Shown one piece after another: positions 1 to 9,048 of a stretch of 64,000 bases of DNA. Where the stretch lies: the NCBI RefSeq assembly GCF_014205675.1, contig NZ_JACIIX010000009.1, positions 143,076 through 207,075 on the forward strand. Reading direction: 5' to 3'. The number at the start of each line of letters is the position of its first letter. Positions within the stretch are counted from its first letter, which is position 1. Source of the DNA: Novispirillum itersonii (GTDB taxonomy: Bacteria; Pseudomonadota; Alphaproteobacteria; Rhodospirillales; Rhodospirillaceae). Under the pieces are notes generated by a model. The model did not search any database and was not told the DNA's origin. It saw only the letters and a list, made by a program, of their open reading frames with translations. The position numbers and the translations under genes are program-made.

Positions 1-1
1 A

Positions 2-484
2 GAAATCATCGTCAGCAAAACAGACCTTCAGGGCCGGATCACCTATGCCAACGATGTGTTTCTGCGGATCGCGGACTATCGGGAGGAAGAGGTTCTCGGC
101 CAGCCGCATAACGTGATTCGTCATCCGGACATGCCGCGCTGCGTGTTCCGCCTGTTGTGGGATACGGTGGCCGCCGGTCAGGAAATCTTTGCTTATGTCG
201 TCAACCGGACTAAGCACGGGGATCATTATTGGGTCTTAGCCCATGTGACCCCCACCCGGATGCCGGACGGGTCCGTCATCGGGTTCCACTCCTGCCGCCG
301 GGTCCCGTCCCGGTCGGCGGTGGAGGCGGTGTCAGGCCTGTACCGCAGCCTGCGGGATATTGAAAACAAAGCCGAAAACCGCAAAGACGGCATGCACGAG
401 TCCAGCCGGACCCTGTCAGCCCATCTGGCCGGTCTCGGAAAGCGCTATGACCAGTTCATGTTTTCGCTTATTCAGGGGAGATGA
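2..484 (+). CDS. PAS domain sensor protein, Aer-type (5' end missing)
   Basis: The reading frame is open from base 2 to the TGA at 482-484, so the start lies outside the window. A GTG at 56 is internal, because the residues before it (IVSKTDLQGRITYAND) are the canonical start of an Aer-like PAS fold. By comparison with the family perhaps 15-20 residues are missing. The PAS core includes NVIRHPDMP and a WVLAHVTP-type strand. A short helical tail follows with no membrane segment or output domain, so it is probably a cytosolic redox or energy sensor that works with a separate partner. The chemoreceptor gene 114 bases downstream on the same strand is the obvious candidate. FAD or haem binding cannot be decided from sequence. 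Confidence 0.85.
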   Translation, partial: EIIVSKTDLQGRITYANDVFLRIADYREEEVLGQPHNVIRHPDMPRCVFRLLWDTVAAGQEIFAYVVNRTKHGDHYWVLAHVTPTRMPDGSVIGFHSCRRVPSRSAVEAVSGLYRSLRDIENKAENRKDGMHESSRTLSAHLAGLGKRYDQFMFSLIQGR

Positions 485-598
485 CAGTTTTTTCTGCTTC
501 TAAATGACGGAATGCTGATTATTCCGCGGCAGAACGGTATGGACCGGTGAAAGCCCTGCGGGGGGCGCCGGAAGCGGTATAAAAGGGGCCAGAGGTTG

Positions 599-2419
599 AT
601 GCGGACATTTCTTCAGACCCTGCGGGGTCAGGCATGGGTTGGTGGTATTCTGCTGGTGCTGGTCATGGGGGCGCTGGGCGGCGTTGCCCTGTGGTCGCTG
701 AATGCGATCCGCGATTCCATCGTCCATATCGAGAAGGATGTTCAGGCCCGGACCAACGCCGGGATCGCCCTGCTGAACGCCGCACAGGATGTGCAGTTTG
801 ATGTGGTGCAGGTGCAGCAGTGGCTGACCGATATTTCCGCCACCCGCGGGCAGGATGGTCTGGATGACGGCTTTAAGAAGGCCGAGGACTTTGCCGGACG
901 CTTCAAGGCCGATCTGGCCGAGGTGGAAAAGCAGGCGACCATCCTTGGCCTGCCGCAGGTGCTGAAGATCGCCGGGGAGACCCGTGCCGCCTTCATCCCC
1001 TATTACCAGATGGGCCAGACCATGGCGAAGGCCTATGTGGCGGAAGGCCCGGAGGGCGGCAACCGCATCATGGGGCAGTTTGACGGCACCGCTGAGAAAA
1101 TCACCGGTATGGTCGAAGTGCTGGGCGTCGAGGTTGACAAGGTGGTGGCCGGTAATGCGCAGTCGCTGAACGAGGCTGCTGTGGCGGCGCGGGACGGGGT
1201 GCGCAACACCGTCATCATCACCGCCATTCTGCTGGCGATCGGTCTGTCGGTGCTGGGCTATGTGGTCAAGCGCCTGCTGGATACGGTGCGCGGGATCCGT
1301 CGCACCTCCGGGATTCTGCATCAGGCCTGTAAGGGCGATCTCAACGTCCGGGTGCTGCACATCTGGCGCAAGGATGAGCTGGGCGCGATCCAGCACGACG
1401 TCAACCGTCTGCTGGATTACGTGGAATCCTACATCCGGGAATCGCAGGCGGCGATGCAGTATGTGGCACAGGGCGAATACTTCCGCCGGATGAACGAAAG
1501 CGGTTCACGCGGCGACTTCCTGACCGGGGTGCGCCACATCAATCAGGCCATCGAAACGATGGAACGCAAGATTGATGACTTCAAGGGGGTGGCAGACACC
1601 TTTGAAAAGACCGTCAAGGCGACGGTGGCGCAGGTGACGGATTCCTCGCACGAGCTTCAGGGCGTTTCCGGCGATATGCGGGAACTGGCGGCAACCAACA
1701 GCCAGCGGACGCACGATGCCGCCACCGCGCTGTCGTCGGCGTCGATGGACGTGCAGGCGGTGGCCGGGGCCTCGACCGAGCTGGCGGCCTCGATCTCCGA
1801 ACTGGCGCGGCAGGTGGCCTATGCCACCGGGGCGGCGACGGAGGCGGTGCAGAAGATTGATTCCGCCAGCACCGAAGTGGCATCGCTGTCGGAAGCGGCC
1901 GACCGGATCGGCGCGGTGATCCAGATCATCACCGACATTGCCGACCAGACCAACCTGCTGGCGCTGAACGCCACCATCGAGGCAGCCCGGGCCGGAGATC
2001 TGGGCAAGGGCTTTGCGGTGGTGGCGAACGAGGTGAAAAGCCTTGCCAACCAGACCGCGAAGGCGACCGGCGAGATTTCCAGCCAGATTTCCGGCATCCA
2101 GACGGCCACCGGCCGGGCGGTGCATGTGATCTCCGGCATTGGCGGCGTGATCAACAGCATCAGCGAAGTGGTGCAGTCGGTGGCGGCGGCGATTGAGGAG
2201 CAGGAAGCGGCCACCCGCGAGATCAATCAGCGGGTGGAAAACGTTGCCCGCGAAACGCAGGCGGTGACGGACAGCGTCGATACGGTCCGCACCGGGTCGG
2301 TCCGCACCGGCGAGGTGGCACACTCCGTTAACCAGTCGGCCGACAGTCTGGCAGACTCGGCGGAGGTGCTGACCCGCAGTGTCGATGACTTCCTGATCAC
2401 CATGCGTAAAATCGTTTGA
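599..2419 (+). CDS. Methyl-accepting chemotaxis protein
   Basis: This is a 606-residue chemoreceptor. An N-terminal membrane segment (about residues 12-34) is followed by a helical periplasmic region, a second membrane segment near 205-225, a HAMP-like linker, and a long cytoplasmic coiled coil. The highly conserved hairpin tip is present ([19 protein letters not shown], then [15 protein letters not shown]). This tip contacts CheA and CheW. The ligand-binding part is a four-helix-bundle type without recognisable Cache residues, so the ligand is unknown. I prefer the ATG at 599 over the TTG at 596, since an AAGGGG stretch sits about ten bases upstream. The PAS protein immediately upstream may feed it a redox signal; that is inference from adjacency. 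Confidence 0.93.
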   Translation: MRTFLQTLRGQAWVGGILLVLVMGALGGVALWSLNAIRDSIVHIEKDVQARTNAGIALLNAAQDVQFDVVQVQQWLTDISATRGQDGLDDGFKKAEDFAGRFKADLAEVEKQATILGLPQVLKIAGETRAAFIPYYQMGQTMAKAYVAEGPEGGNRIMGQFDGTAEKITGMVEVLGVEVDKVVAGNAQSLNEAAVAARDGVRNTVIITAILLAIGLSVLGYVVKRLLDTVRGIRRTSGILHQACKGDLNVRVLHIWRKDELGAIQHDVNRLLDYVESYIRESQAAMQYVAQGEYFRRMNESGSRGDFLTGVRHINQAIETMERKIDDFKGVADTFEKTVKATVAQVTDSSHELQGVSGDMRELAATNSQRTHDAATALSSASMDVQAVAGASTELAASISELARQVAYATGAATEAVQKIDSASTEVASLSEAADRIGAVIQIITDIADQTNLLALNATIEAARAGDLGKGFAVVANEVKSLANQTAKATGEISSQISGIQTATGRAVHVISGIGGVINSISEVVQSVAAAIEEQEAATREINQRVENVARETQAVTDSVDTVRTGSVRTGEVAHSVNQSADSLADSAEVLTRSVDDFLITMRKIV

Positions 2420-2588
2420 CCCTCATAATTTTATTTCTTCAAAAACTCCCGTTTTGTAATGGAAGAGGGCGGTCTGGTCTTGAGCCGGGCTGCCCTCTGG
2501 TGCATTCTGCGCCTCTTGCCCGGTGTCCCGGGGCATGATCGACAGGTCCGGCTGATATCCAGTCGGCGGCATAAGGAGCCAGCCGCAA

Positions 2589-4181
2589 ATGAGCGACAAG
2601 CGCGTTTACCTCTACGACAGCACGCTGCGCGATGGTGCGCAGACGCAGGGTGTGGACTTCTCCGCCATTGATAAGGCGGCGATTGCGCGCGAGCTGGATT
2701 CCATTGGTATTGATTATGTTGAAGGCGGCTGGCCCGGGGCCAACCCGACGGATGACGCCTTTTTTGCTGACCGCCCGAAAATGGGGCGCGGCAAATTCTG
2801 CGCCTTCGGGATGACCCGCCGCGCCGGGCGCTCGGCGGAGAATGACCCCGGCCTTCAGGCGGTGGTCGGGGCCGGGGCCGATGTGGTGACGCTGGTCGGC
2901 AAGACCTGGGATTTCCAGTGCGCGGTGGCGCTGGGCGTTGATCTGGATGAAAACGTCCGGATGATCGGCGACAGCATCGCCCATGCCAAGGGCCGGGTCG
3001 GGGAAGCGATGTTCGATGCCGAACACTTCTTTGACGGCTACAAGGAAAACCCGGAATACGCCCTGAAATGCGTGCGCGCCGCCTACGAGGCCGGGGCGCG
3101 TTGGGTGGTGCTGTGCGATACCAACGGCGGCACCCTGCCGCACGAGGTGACGGCAATCGTCTCCGAGGTGGTGAAGCATGTGCCGGGCAGCCATCTCGGC
3201 ATCCACTGTCATAACGACACCGAAAACGCGGTGGCCAACAGCCTTGCTGCCGTGCTGGCCGGGGTGCGGCAGATTCAGGGCACCCTCAACGGGCTGGGCG
3301 AACGCTGCGGCAACGCCAACCTGATTTCCCTGATCCCGACCCTGATGCTGAAAATGGGTTTTGAGACCGGGGTCAGCCCCAACGACCTGACCCGGCTGGT
3401 GCAGGTCTCCCGCCTGCTGGACGAACGGCTGAACCGCGCCCCGCTGCGCAATGCCGCCTATGTCGGCGAGGCCGCCTTTGCCCACAAGGGCGGGCTGCAT
3501 GTGTCGGCGGTGGAAAAAGACCCCAAGTGTTACGAACACATCCGCCCGGAACTGGTCGGAAACCATCGCCGCATTCTGGTGTCGGATCAGGCCGGGCGGT
3601 CCAACTTCCTCGCCCGCTTCCGCGAAATCGGCCTTGATGTTGATCCGACCGATCCGAAGGTCGCCAGGCTGATCGACGAGGTGAAAACCCGTGAATTCGG
3701 CGGTTATGCCTATGACGGTGCCGAAGCCAGCTTCGAGCTGCTGGCCCGCATGGTGCTGGGCGATGTGCCGGACTATTACCGGCTGTCGTCGTTTCGCGTC
3801 ATCGACGAACGGCGCTGGAATGCGCAGGGGGCGCTGATCACGTTGTCGGAAGCCACCGTCAAGGTGACCCTGAACGACGGCCCGCATATGGCGGTGGCTG
3901 AAGGCAACGGCCCGGTCAACGCGCTGGATGCGGCGCTGCGCAAGGTGCTGGTGCCGGTCTATCCGCAGCTGGCCGACCTGCGGCTGGTGGATTACAAGGT
4001 GCGGATCCTGACCCCGGAAGCCGCCACCGCCGCCGTCACCCGCGTGCTGATTGAAAGCGGCGACAGCAAGGGCAACACCTGGACCACCGTCGGCGTCTCC
4101 ACCAACGTGATTGATGCGTCCTATAACGCCCTGCGGGATTCCATCACCTACAAGCTGTACCGGGCGGGTGTCGAAGCATGA
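2589..4181 (+). CDS. cimA: Citramalate synthase
   Basis: 530 residues, typical of CimA. It condenses pyruvate and acetyl-CoA to (R)-citramalate, the first step of the threonine-independent route to 2-oxobutyrate and isoleucine. The HMGL-like TIM barrel shows the metal and substrate motif DSTLRDGAQT near residue 9, the GIHCHNDTENAVANS motif that supplies metal-binding histidines, and GLGERCGNANL. A C-terminal LeuA-type regulatory domain follows (about 390-530), suggesting feedback control by isoleucine. The HKGGLHVSAV segment is characteristic of this subfamily rather than of 2-isopropylmalate synthase. A good AAGGAG site lies 8-10 bases before the ATG. The 3' end overlaps the next gene by four bases (ATGA). 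Confidence 0.95.
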   Translation: MSDKRVYLYDSTLRDGAQTQGVDFSAIDKAAIARELDSIGIDYVEGGWPGANPTDDAFFADRPKMGRGKFCAFGMTRRAGRSAENDPGLQAVVGAGADVVTLVGKTWDFQCAVALGVDLDENVRMIGDSIAHAKGRVGEAMFDAEHFFDGYKENPEYALKCVRAAYEAGARWVVLCDTNGGTLPHEVTAIVSEVVKHVPGSHLGIHCHNDTENAVANSLAAVLAGVRQIQGTLNGLGERCGNANLISLIPTLMLKMGFETGVSPNDLTRLVQVSRLLDERLNRAPLRNAAYVGEAAFAHKGGLHVSAVEKDPKCYEHIRPELVGNHRRILVSDQAGRSNFLARFREIGLDVDPTDPKVARLIDEVKTREFGGYAYDGAEASFELLARMVLGDVPDYYRLSSFRVIDERRWNAQGALITLSEATVKVTLNDGPHMAVAEGNGPVNALDAALRKVLVPVYPQLADLRLVDYKVRILTPEAATAAVTRVLIESGDSKGNTWTTVGVSTNVIDASYNALRDSITYKLYRAGVEA

Positions 4182-4939
4182 AAATGTTCCGCAACATGCT
4201 GTTGCTGACGGTCGGCACGCTGGTGTTGATGCTGGGGATCGGCTTTTACACCGCCGACCCCGGTGCCATCGAGAAGCCCCCGGCAGAAACGGTGATCCGC
4301 CTGTTTGACCGCATTGCCTTTTCCGCGCAGGAAGGCAAGGGCGCGCCGCTGCTGCGCCGCTGGACCCAGCCGGTCAAGGCGGTGCTGATCGGTGCCCCGG
4401 CCAGGCAGGAAGACGGTCAGATCCGCTGGGCTGACGGCGTCACCGCCATGCTGAACCTGTGGGACAGCCTGCGCGGGCTGGAGGTCAGCGTGGCCGGGCA
4501 GGCGGATCTGGCCGCCCTGAAGGCCGGAACCGCTCCGGCGGGCAATCTGGTGATTGCCGTGGTGCCGGAAGCCGAGGTGGCGGGCCTCAACCTGCCGCCC
4601 GCCGCCGCCGCCGCCGTGTTGGATACCCGGGGCGGCTGCGCCACCGTCGGTGCCGATGCCACCGTGCTGGCGCAGGTGATGGTGGTCATCCGCGATGACC
4701 TTGGCCCGACGATGCGGAATGCCTGTCTGGGGGAACAATTGGCCAAGGCCTTCGGCCTGACCATTGAATCCAAGCTGGCTGCTGATGTATTCCGTGTGCG
4801 CCCCAGCGGTCTGTCCTTCCACGGGCAGGGCCGGATGGCGGTGGAACTGGCTTATGATCCGGCGATGACGCCGGGCATGCCGCGGGAGGAGGCCCTGAAA
4901 GCAGCCCGGACCGCGCTTGCAAACCGAGGAGTGGAGTAA
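4178..4939 (+). CDS. Secreted or membrane-anchored DUF2927-like protein
   Basis: 253 residues. It begins with a hydrophobic stretch (residues 6-24, LLLTVGTLVLMLGIGFYT) that is either an uncleaved anchor or a signal peptide. The body resembles DUF2927 proteins: an early WADGVTAMLNLWDSLRG block, a strand-rich middle, and a block containing RNACLGEQLAKAFGL near residue 180. DUF2927 proteins have no established function. Translation is probably coupled to cimA through the ATGA overlap, and trmJ starts three bases after its stop codon. It therefore sits inside an operon of otherwise unrelated housekeeping genes. The family assignment is from motif memory only. Confidence 0.7.
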   Translation: MKMFRNMLLLTVGTLVLMLGIGFYTADPGAIEKPPAETVIRLFDRIAFSAQEGKGAPLLRRWTQPVKAVLIGAPARQEDGQIRWADGVTAMLNLWDSLRGLEVSVAGQADLAALKAGTAPAGNLVIAVVPEAEVAGLNLPPAAAAAVLDTRGGCATVGADATVLAQVMVVIRDDLGPTMRNACLGEQLAKAFGLTIESKLAADVFRVRPSGLSFHGQGRMAVELAYDPAMTPGMPREEALKAARTALANRGVE

Positions 4940-4942
4940 GGG

Positions 4943-5887
4943 ATGGCGGACGAGACCGGCCAGCAGGCGGGCCAGCAGGTTGGATGGCGGGAACGCGGAC
5001 GGGCACTGTTGCCCAAGGACGTCACCGCCTCCCGCGGGGTAACCCCGGCGATCATTCTGGTGGAACCGCAGCTGGAAGAAAACATCGGCACCTGTGCCCG
5101 CGCCATGGGCAACTGCGGGCTGGGCGACCTGCGTCTGGTCCGGCCGCGCCCGGACCACATGGCGGAGCGCGCCATTGCCGCCGCCTCCGGCGCTGATGCC
5201 ATTCTGGAACAGGTCCGCATCTTCGACACCACCGAAGAGGCGATCGCCGACCTGACCCACGTCTACGCCACCACCGCCCGCCGCCGCGATATGATGAAGC
5301 GGCTGGTCACGCCGCGCTCCGCCGCCACCGAAATGCACGGGGCGCTGCACCGCTCCCCGGTGGAGCACTGCGGCATTCTGTTCGGGCGGGAACGCTCCGG
5401 GCTGCATAACGATGATGTGGCGCTGGCCTCGGCGGTGCTGGAAATTCCGCTGAATCCGTATTTCTGCTCGCTCAACCTGGCGCAGGCGGTGCTGCTGGTC
5501 GGCTATGAATGGTTCCAGCGGCGCGATGACACCCCGGATGTCCGCGCCGCCGAGCGGTCGTCGCCGCTGGCGACCCAGAAGGAACTGGATGTGTTATACC
5601 GCCATCTGGAAACCGAACTGGACGCCTGCGGGTTCCTGCGGGTGGAGGCCAAGCGCCCCGGCATGGTCCGCAACATCCGCGCCATGTTCGCCCGCAACAA
5701 CCTGTCGGCGCAGGAAGTGAAAACTCTGCACGGCATCATCCGCGAACTGCGCTGGGGCCGCCGCCCGGACCGCCCGCACCGCAACGAGGAAGGCAACATC
5801 ATGGGCTGGGCCGCCGAGGAAGGCGCTTTGCCGCCCGAAGCCGGGATGCCCGAAACGGATGGCCCGGACACCCCGGCCCATGACTGA
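4943..5887 (+). CDS. trmJ: tRNA (cytidine/uridine-32-2'-O-)-methyltransferase TrmJ
   Basis: 314 residues, a SpoU/SPOUT-family RNA 2'-O-methyltransferase. The three SPOUT motifs are visible: motif 1 ILVEPQLEENIGTCARAMGN, motif 2 around GILFGRERSGLHNDD, and motif 3 IPLNPYFCSLNLAQAV, which forms the trefoil knot that binds S-adenosylmethionine. The N-terminal catalytic domain followed by a helical C-terminal extension (AQEVKTLHGIIRELRWGRR) is the TrmJ arrangement, which methylates position 32 of the tRNA anticodon loop. The first 25 residues form a polar extension. The gene starts three bases after its upstream neighbour and overlaps bluB by eight bases. Confidence 0.92.
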   Translation: MADETGQQAGQQVGWRERGRALLPKDVTASRGVTPAIILVEPQLEENIGTCARAMGNCGLGDLRLVRPRPDHMAERAIAAASGADAILEQVRIFDTTEEAIADLTHVYATTARRRDMMKRLVTPRSAATEMHGALHRSPVEHCGILFGRERSGLHNDDVALASAVLEIPLNPYFCSLNLAQAVLLVGYEWFQRRDDTPDVRAAERSSPLATQKELDVLYRHLETELDACGFLRVEAKRPGMVRNIRAMFARNNLSAQEVKTLHGIIRELRWGRRPDRPHRNEEGNIMGWAAEEGALPPEAGMPETDGPDTPAHD

Positions 5888-6530
5888 CGCCCCGGCTCCC
5901 CCGGTGTTTGATGCAGGCTTCCGGCAGACGCTGGAAGACCTGCTGCTGTGGCGGCGCGACGTGCGGCACTTCCGCACCGATCCGCTGCCGCCGGGGGAGC
6001 TGGACGACCTGATCCGCCTGACCTGCCTGTCGCCCTCGGTCGGCAACAGCCAGCCGTGGCGCTTTGTTACGGTTGAGGACCCGGCCCGCCGCGCCGCCGT
6101 CCGTCAGTCGTTCCTGACCGCCAATGCCGAGGCACTGGCCGATTACCACGGCGAACGGGCGCGGATGTACGCCGGGCTGAAGCTGGCCGGGCTCGACCGT
6201 GCTCCGGTGCAGATGGCGGTGTTCTGCGACACCGCCCCCGCCGCCGGATACGGCCTCGGCCGTCGCACCATGCCGCAGACCCTCCAGTATTCCGTCGCCG
6301 GGGCGATTATGGCGCTGTTTCTGGTCGCCCGCGCCCGGGGGATTGGCATCGGCATCGTCAGCATCATCGACCCTGCCGCCGTCAAAGCCGCCCTTGATGT
6401 GCCGGAGCCGTGGGATCTGGTGGCCTATCTGTGCATCGGCTACCCCGAGGAAGACCATAAGGTCCCCGAACTGGTCCGCACCGGCTGGCAGGACCGCCTC
6501 AGCCCGGATGCGCTGACCCTGCGCCGGTGA
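5880..6530 (+). CDS. bluB: 5,6-dimethylbenzimidazole synthase BluB
   Basis: 216 residues of the nitroreductase-like flavoenzyme fold. BluB cleaves reduced FMN with oxygen to give 5,6-dimethylbenzimidazole, the lower ligand of cobalamin. The flavin-binding pattern RRDVRHFRTDPL near the N-terminus and the block LSPSVGNSQPWRF match BluB rather than general nitroreductases. The conserved AYLCIGYPEE segment lies near the C-terminus. The start used is the ATG at 5880 (MTDAPAPP), which overlaps the end of trmJ. A longer frame opening at 5859 would lie fully within trmJ. No cobalamin riboswitch is visible upstream, consistent with expression from the cimA-trmJ transcript. Confidence 0.92.
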   Translation: MTDAPAPPVFDAGFRQTLEDLLLWRRDVRHFRTDPLPPGELDDLIRLTCLSPSVGNSQPWRFVTVEDPARRAAVRQSFLTANAEALADYHGERARMYAGLKLAGLDRAPVQMAVFCDTAPAAGYGLGRRTMPQTLQYSVAGAIMALFLVARARGIGIGIVSIIDPAAVKAALDVPEPWDLVAYLCIGYPEEDHKVPELVRTGWQDRLSPDALTLRR

Positions 6531-6598
6531 GGGCGTCGCCGCCTTCGTGCTGCTTTTGCCTCCGCATGCTTAATGAGGTGATCTGGCCTCGATCTGAC

Positions 6599-6640
6599 GC
6601 AGGGCTTTGCCCTGCACCCACAAGGAGCCTCAGGCTCCTT
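6599..6640 (+). repeat. Family 2 double-hairpin repeat, copy 1
   Basis: Two adjacent perfect hairpins are present. GCAGGGC/GCCCTGC has loop TTT (6599-6615), and AAGGAGCC/GGCTCCTT has loop TCA (6622-6640) and is followed by GACC. The same architecture with different stem bases recurs at 42827-42876 and, inverted, at 44241-44335. Confidence 0.75.
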
Positions 6641-6874
6641 GACCTCGTTTTGGAGGACGTCTGTTGGGGGCAGGGGCGGAAAACCCCGTTCCGTTCAGAC
6701 GCACGGGAGGCCAACAGACCGTGAGTGGAAGAAAACAGGCTTCAAGGGCTTCTGCTGAGGTTTCGGTCCCCAGCAGGATCGCCGCATCATCGCGCCCTTC
6801 CTGTCTGGCCTGAGGCGGGCCGTTTCTGAGAGGAAGCCTTTGTCTTCCTTCGGCATCTTATCAAAACGGAGGTC

Positions 6875-7042
6875 AAGGAGGCCGGGCCTCCTTGCGGGCC
6901 AGCGGGCAGAGCCCGCCAGCTTTTCCGTCTGCTGGCGAAGCCAGCGGGGGGCAGAGCCCGCTTGATTCTTTAGTCTGCTGGCAAAGCCAGCAGGGGGCAG
7001 AGCCCACCGGTTTTCACGTTTCCGGACGAAGCCAGCGGGAGG
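6875..7042 (-). repeat. Family 2 hairpin cluster with 46-bp tandem units
   Basis: An inverted family 2 copy (AAGGAGGC/GCCTCCTT at 6875-6893 and GCGGGC/GCCCGC at 6902-6916) is followed by two units with a 46-base period. Each unit holds a GCTGGC/GCCAGC hairpin (6931-6945 and 6977-6991) and a GGGC-AGA-GCCC hairpin. A degenerate further unit (GAAGCCAGCGGGAG) ends near 7042. The arms differ between units but remain self-complementary. Confidence 0.7.
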
Positions 7043-7102
7043 GAAGACGATCCCGCTGGCCTGACCGATACGGTTACAGCCGGTTGCCTTTACCCGGCTC
7101 TG

Positions 7103-8017
7103 TTATTCGACCGGCAGCAGGATCAGGGTCTGCAACTGCTCCGGCGCGGTGGTGGCGGGATTGTTCAGGTAGATTTCCTGACAGGGGCGATGGGCGACCT
7201 CGTGGCCGCTGTCCGGCAGCCAGGTGGCGTAGAGCCAGCTGTAGGCGGCATCCAGACCGGTGTAGGGCCCGGTGTAGAGAACACGGGCGTAGCGGCCTTC
7301 GGGAATGTCCTGCCGCACCAGCGGGGCGAGGGTGGCGGTGTCGGGGATCGGGGCGGACAGGGTGATGCAGGCGTCGGCGCGCAGTTTGTCGGCATCGGTC
7401 TGGCGCGGGTCATCGTAACTGATCTGGATCACCTGTGTTTCGGCGCTGAACAGCCCTTTTTGTCCGGCCAGTGCCATCAGCCGTTCAAACACCGGGCCGA
7501 TTTCGGTGTAGGGGCCGGTGTGGCGCAGGCTGGCGACGCTGCGGGCGGGCAGGGTGATGACGGTGACGGCGGAGATGTCCAGTCCGGTCGGGGCGGCGGG
7601 GCGGTGCAGGGGCATGGTCATGGCGGTGTCTCCTGTGCTGGCCGGGGCGGGGGCGAAGACGCTGCGGTCCCGCCGCCACCGCGACGGCGGCAGCCCGAAA
7701 TGGGCGCGGAAGATCCGGCTGAAACTTTCCGCGGCCTCGAAACCGCAGTCGAAGGCGATATCGGTGACGGTGCGGCGGGAGTAGCGCAGGTGCCACGCCG
7801 CCCGTTCCATCCGCAGGCGGCGGATGTACTGGGCGACGGTTTCCCCCATCATCGCCGTGAACAGGCGGTGAAAATGATAGGGGGAGAAATTGGCGACCTC
7901 TGCCAGCCCGTCCACCGTCAGCGGTTGATCGAGATGACGTTGAATATGCCGCACCACCCGGTCAAGACGGTGGGAATAGCCGGGATCCGTCCTGATGGTG
8001 TGGGGGCTGGCGGTCAT
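7103..8017 (-). CDS. AraC-family regulator with GyrI-like effector domain
   Basis: 304 residues from the ATG at 8015-8017 (MTASPHTIRT); an upstream in-frame ATG at 8068 is less likely. The N-terminal half has two AraC helix-turn-helix motifs: LTVDGLAEVANFSPYHFHRLF and the second, TVTDIAFDCGFEAAESFSRIF, shown here as landmarks at about residues 30-105. From about residue 150 to the end is a GyrI/SbmC-like small-molecule-binding domain (ARSVASLRHTGPYTEIG and RYARVLYTGPYTGLDAAY repeats). This is the Rob/SoxS-like architecture that often senses drugs or toxic small molecules. The two genes transcribed towards it, an isocitrate-lyase-like enzyme and an exporter, are possible targets. Confidence 0.88.
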   Translation of the reverse strand: MTASPHTIRTDPGYSHRLDRVVRHIQRHLDQPLTVDGLAEVANFSPYHFHRLFTAMMGETVAQYIRRLRMERAAWHLRYSRRTVTDIAFDCGFEAAESFSRIFRAHFGLPPSRWRRDRSVFAPAPASTGDTAMTMPLHRPAAPTGLDISAVTVITLPARSVASLRHTGPYTEIGPVFERLMALAGQKGLFSAETQVIQISYDDPRQTDADKLRADACITLSAPIPDTATLAPLVRQDIPEGRYARVLYTGPYTGLDAAYSWLYATWLPDSGHEVAHRPCQEIYLNNPATTAPEQLQTLILLPVE

Positions 8018-8135
8018 GGAATGTCTCTTCTGGTCCGGGTGGGGCGGGATGCCCCACGCCGTCAACACTGCCGCAGTCCGGCGGCGTCTGCCTGACCGTT
8101 CTTGCTCTGTCAGGAGAGGGCGACAGTCACGGGGA

Positions 8136-8981
8136 TCAGGAAATCACCTCCTGCCCGGCGAAGTACTCTTCCATCCGGGCAAAGCCGATGGCCTGCGACA
8201 CCGTGCCGAAGCTGCCGGTCCCGAGGATTTCCTGTGCGGCACTGATCGCCGCGCCATAGGCGACGCGGGCGAGGGACGATCCGATGCTGATCCGCCGCAC
8301 TCCGGCGGCGGCAAGATCGCTGACGCTGAAGCTGATACCGGGCAGCCCCATGATGACGTTGACCGGGCGGCTGACGGCGGCACAGACGGCGCGGATGCTG
8401 TCCAGATCGCGCAGGCCGGGGGCAAACAGCACATCGGCCCCGGCTTTCTCAAAGGCCTGAAGGCGGGCGATGGTATCGTCCAGATCGGGGCGACCCCACA
8501 GGAAGTTTTCGCAGCGGGCGGTCAGGACGAAATCCTCGGCCAGTCCGGCGCGGGCCTCAGCGGCGGCGGCGATGCGCTCCACTGCCAGCGAGGTTTCAAA
8601 GATCGGATTGGCCGGGTCCCCGGTGAAATCTTCGAGCGAGCATCCGGCCAGCCCGAGCCCGGCGGCGGCGCGGATGGTTTCGGCGGCTTCCTCCGGGCTG
8701 TCGCCGAAACCTTTCTCAAGATCGGCGGACACCGGCAGTGGAGTGGCCTGCACCAACTGGCGGCAGTGTTCCAGCACCATGGCATGCGGCACCTTGCCTT
8801 CGCCGACCCCGTAGGCAAACGACATTCCGGCGCTGGTGGTGGCCAGTGCCGGAAAGCCGAGGGCGGCCAGCAGGCGGGCGGAGCCCACATCCCACGGGTT
8901 GGGGATGACAAAGGCACCGGGGCCGTCGTGCAGCCGCCGGAAGGCGGCCCCTTTGGAAACAGTGTCGGATGCGGCGGTCAT
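8136..8981 (-). CDS. Isocitrate lyase/PEP mutase family enzyme
   Basis: 281 residues of the PEP mutase/isocitrate lyase TIM-barrel superfamily. The N-terminal strand FVIPNPWDVGSARLLAALG, the SADLEKGFGDSPEE segment with the acidic metal-binding residues, and the CSLEDFTGD block are typical of the oxaloacetate-decarboxylase-like or 2-methylisocitrate-lyase-like subgroup. The KKCGH signature of true isocitrate lyase is absent, so that activity is not supported. Substrate is unknown; carbon-carbon bond cleavage of a 2-oxo or hydroxy acid is the family expectation. The gap to the upstream EamA gene is 67 bases on the same strand, so the two may be co-transcribed. Confidence 0.82.
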   Translation of the reverse strand: MTAASDTVSKGAAFRRLHDGPGAFVIPNPWDVGSARLLAALGFPALATTSAGMSFAYGVGEGKVPHAMVLEHCRQLVQATPLPVSADLEKGFGDSPEEAAETIRAAAGLGLAGCSLEDFTGDPANPIFETSLAVERIAAAAEARAGLAEDFVLTARCENFLWGRPDLDDTIARLQAFEKAGADVLFAPGLRDLDSIRAVCAAVSRPVNVIMGLPGISFSVSDLAAAGVRRISIGSSLARVAYGAAISAAQEILGTGSFGTVSQAIGFARMEEYFAGQEVIS

Positions 8982-9048
8982 GGGGAGTCTCCGTTGAACA
9001 TCAGGCGGGCAGGGTGACTCCTGATTGCGAACGAATCAAGAACATTTT

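Larger units (their letters stand above)
6531..7102. other. Gene-free stretch with structured repeats between bluB and the AraC gene
   Basis: No credible gene lies here; open frames have no family resemblance. The stretch contains a double-hairpin element at 6599-6640 and a tandem group of similar hairpins at 6875-7042. It separates the convergent ends of bluB and the AraC-type regulator, so the hairpins may also serve as transcription barriers. Confidence 0.6.

Noticed and set aside
5690..5880. Cobalamin riboswitch before bluB
   Set aside because: bluB overlaps trmJ by eight bases, leaving no leader, and no B12-box-like sequence is present.
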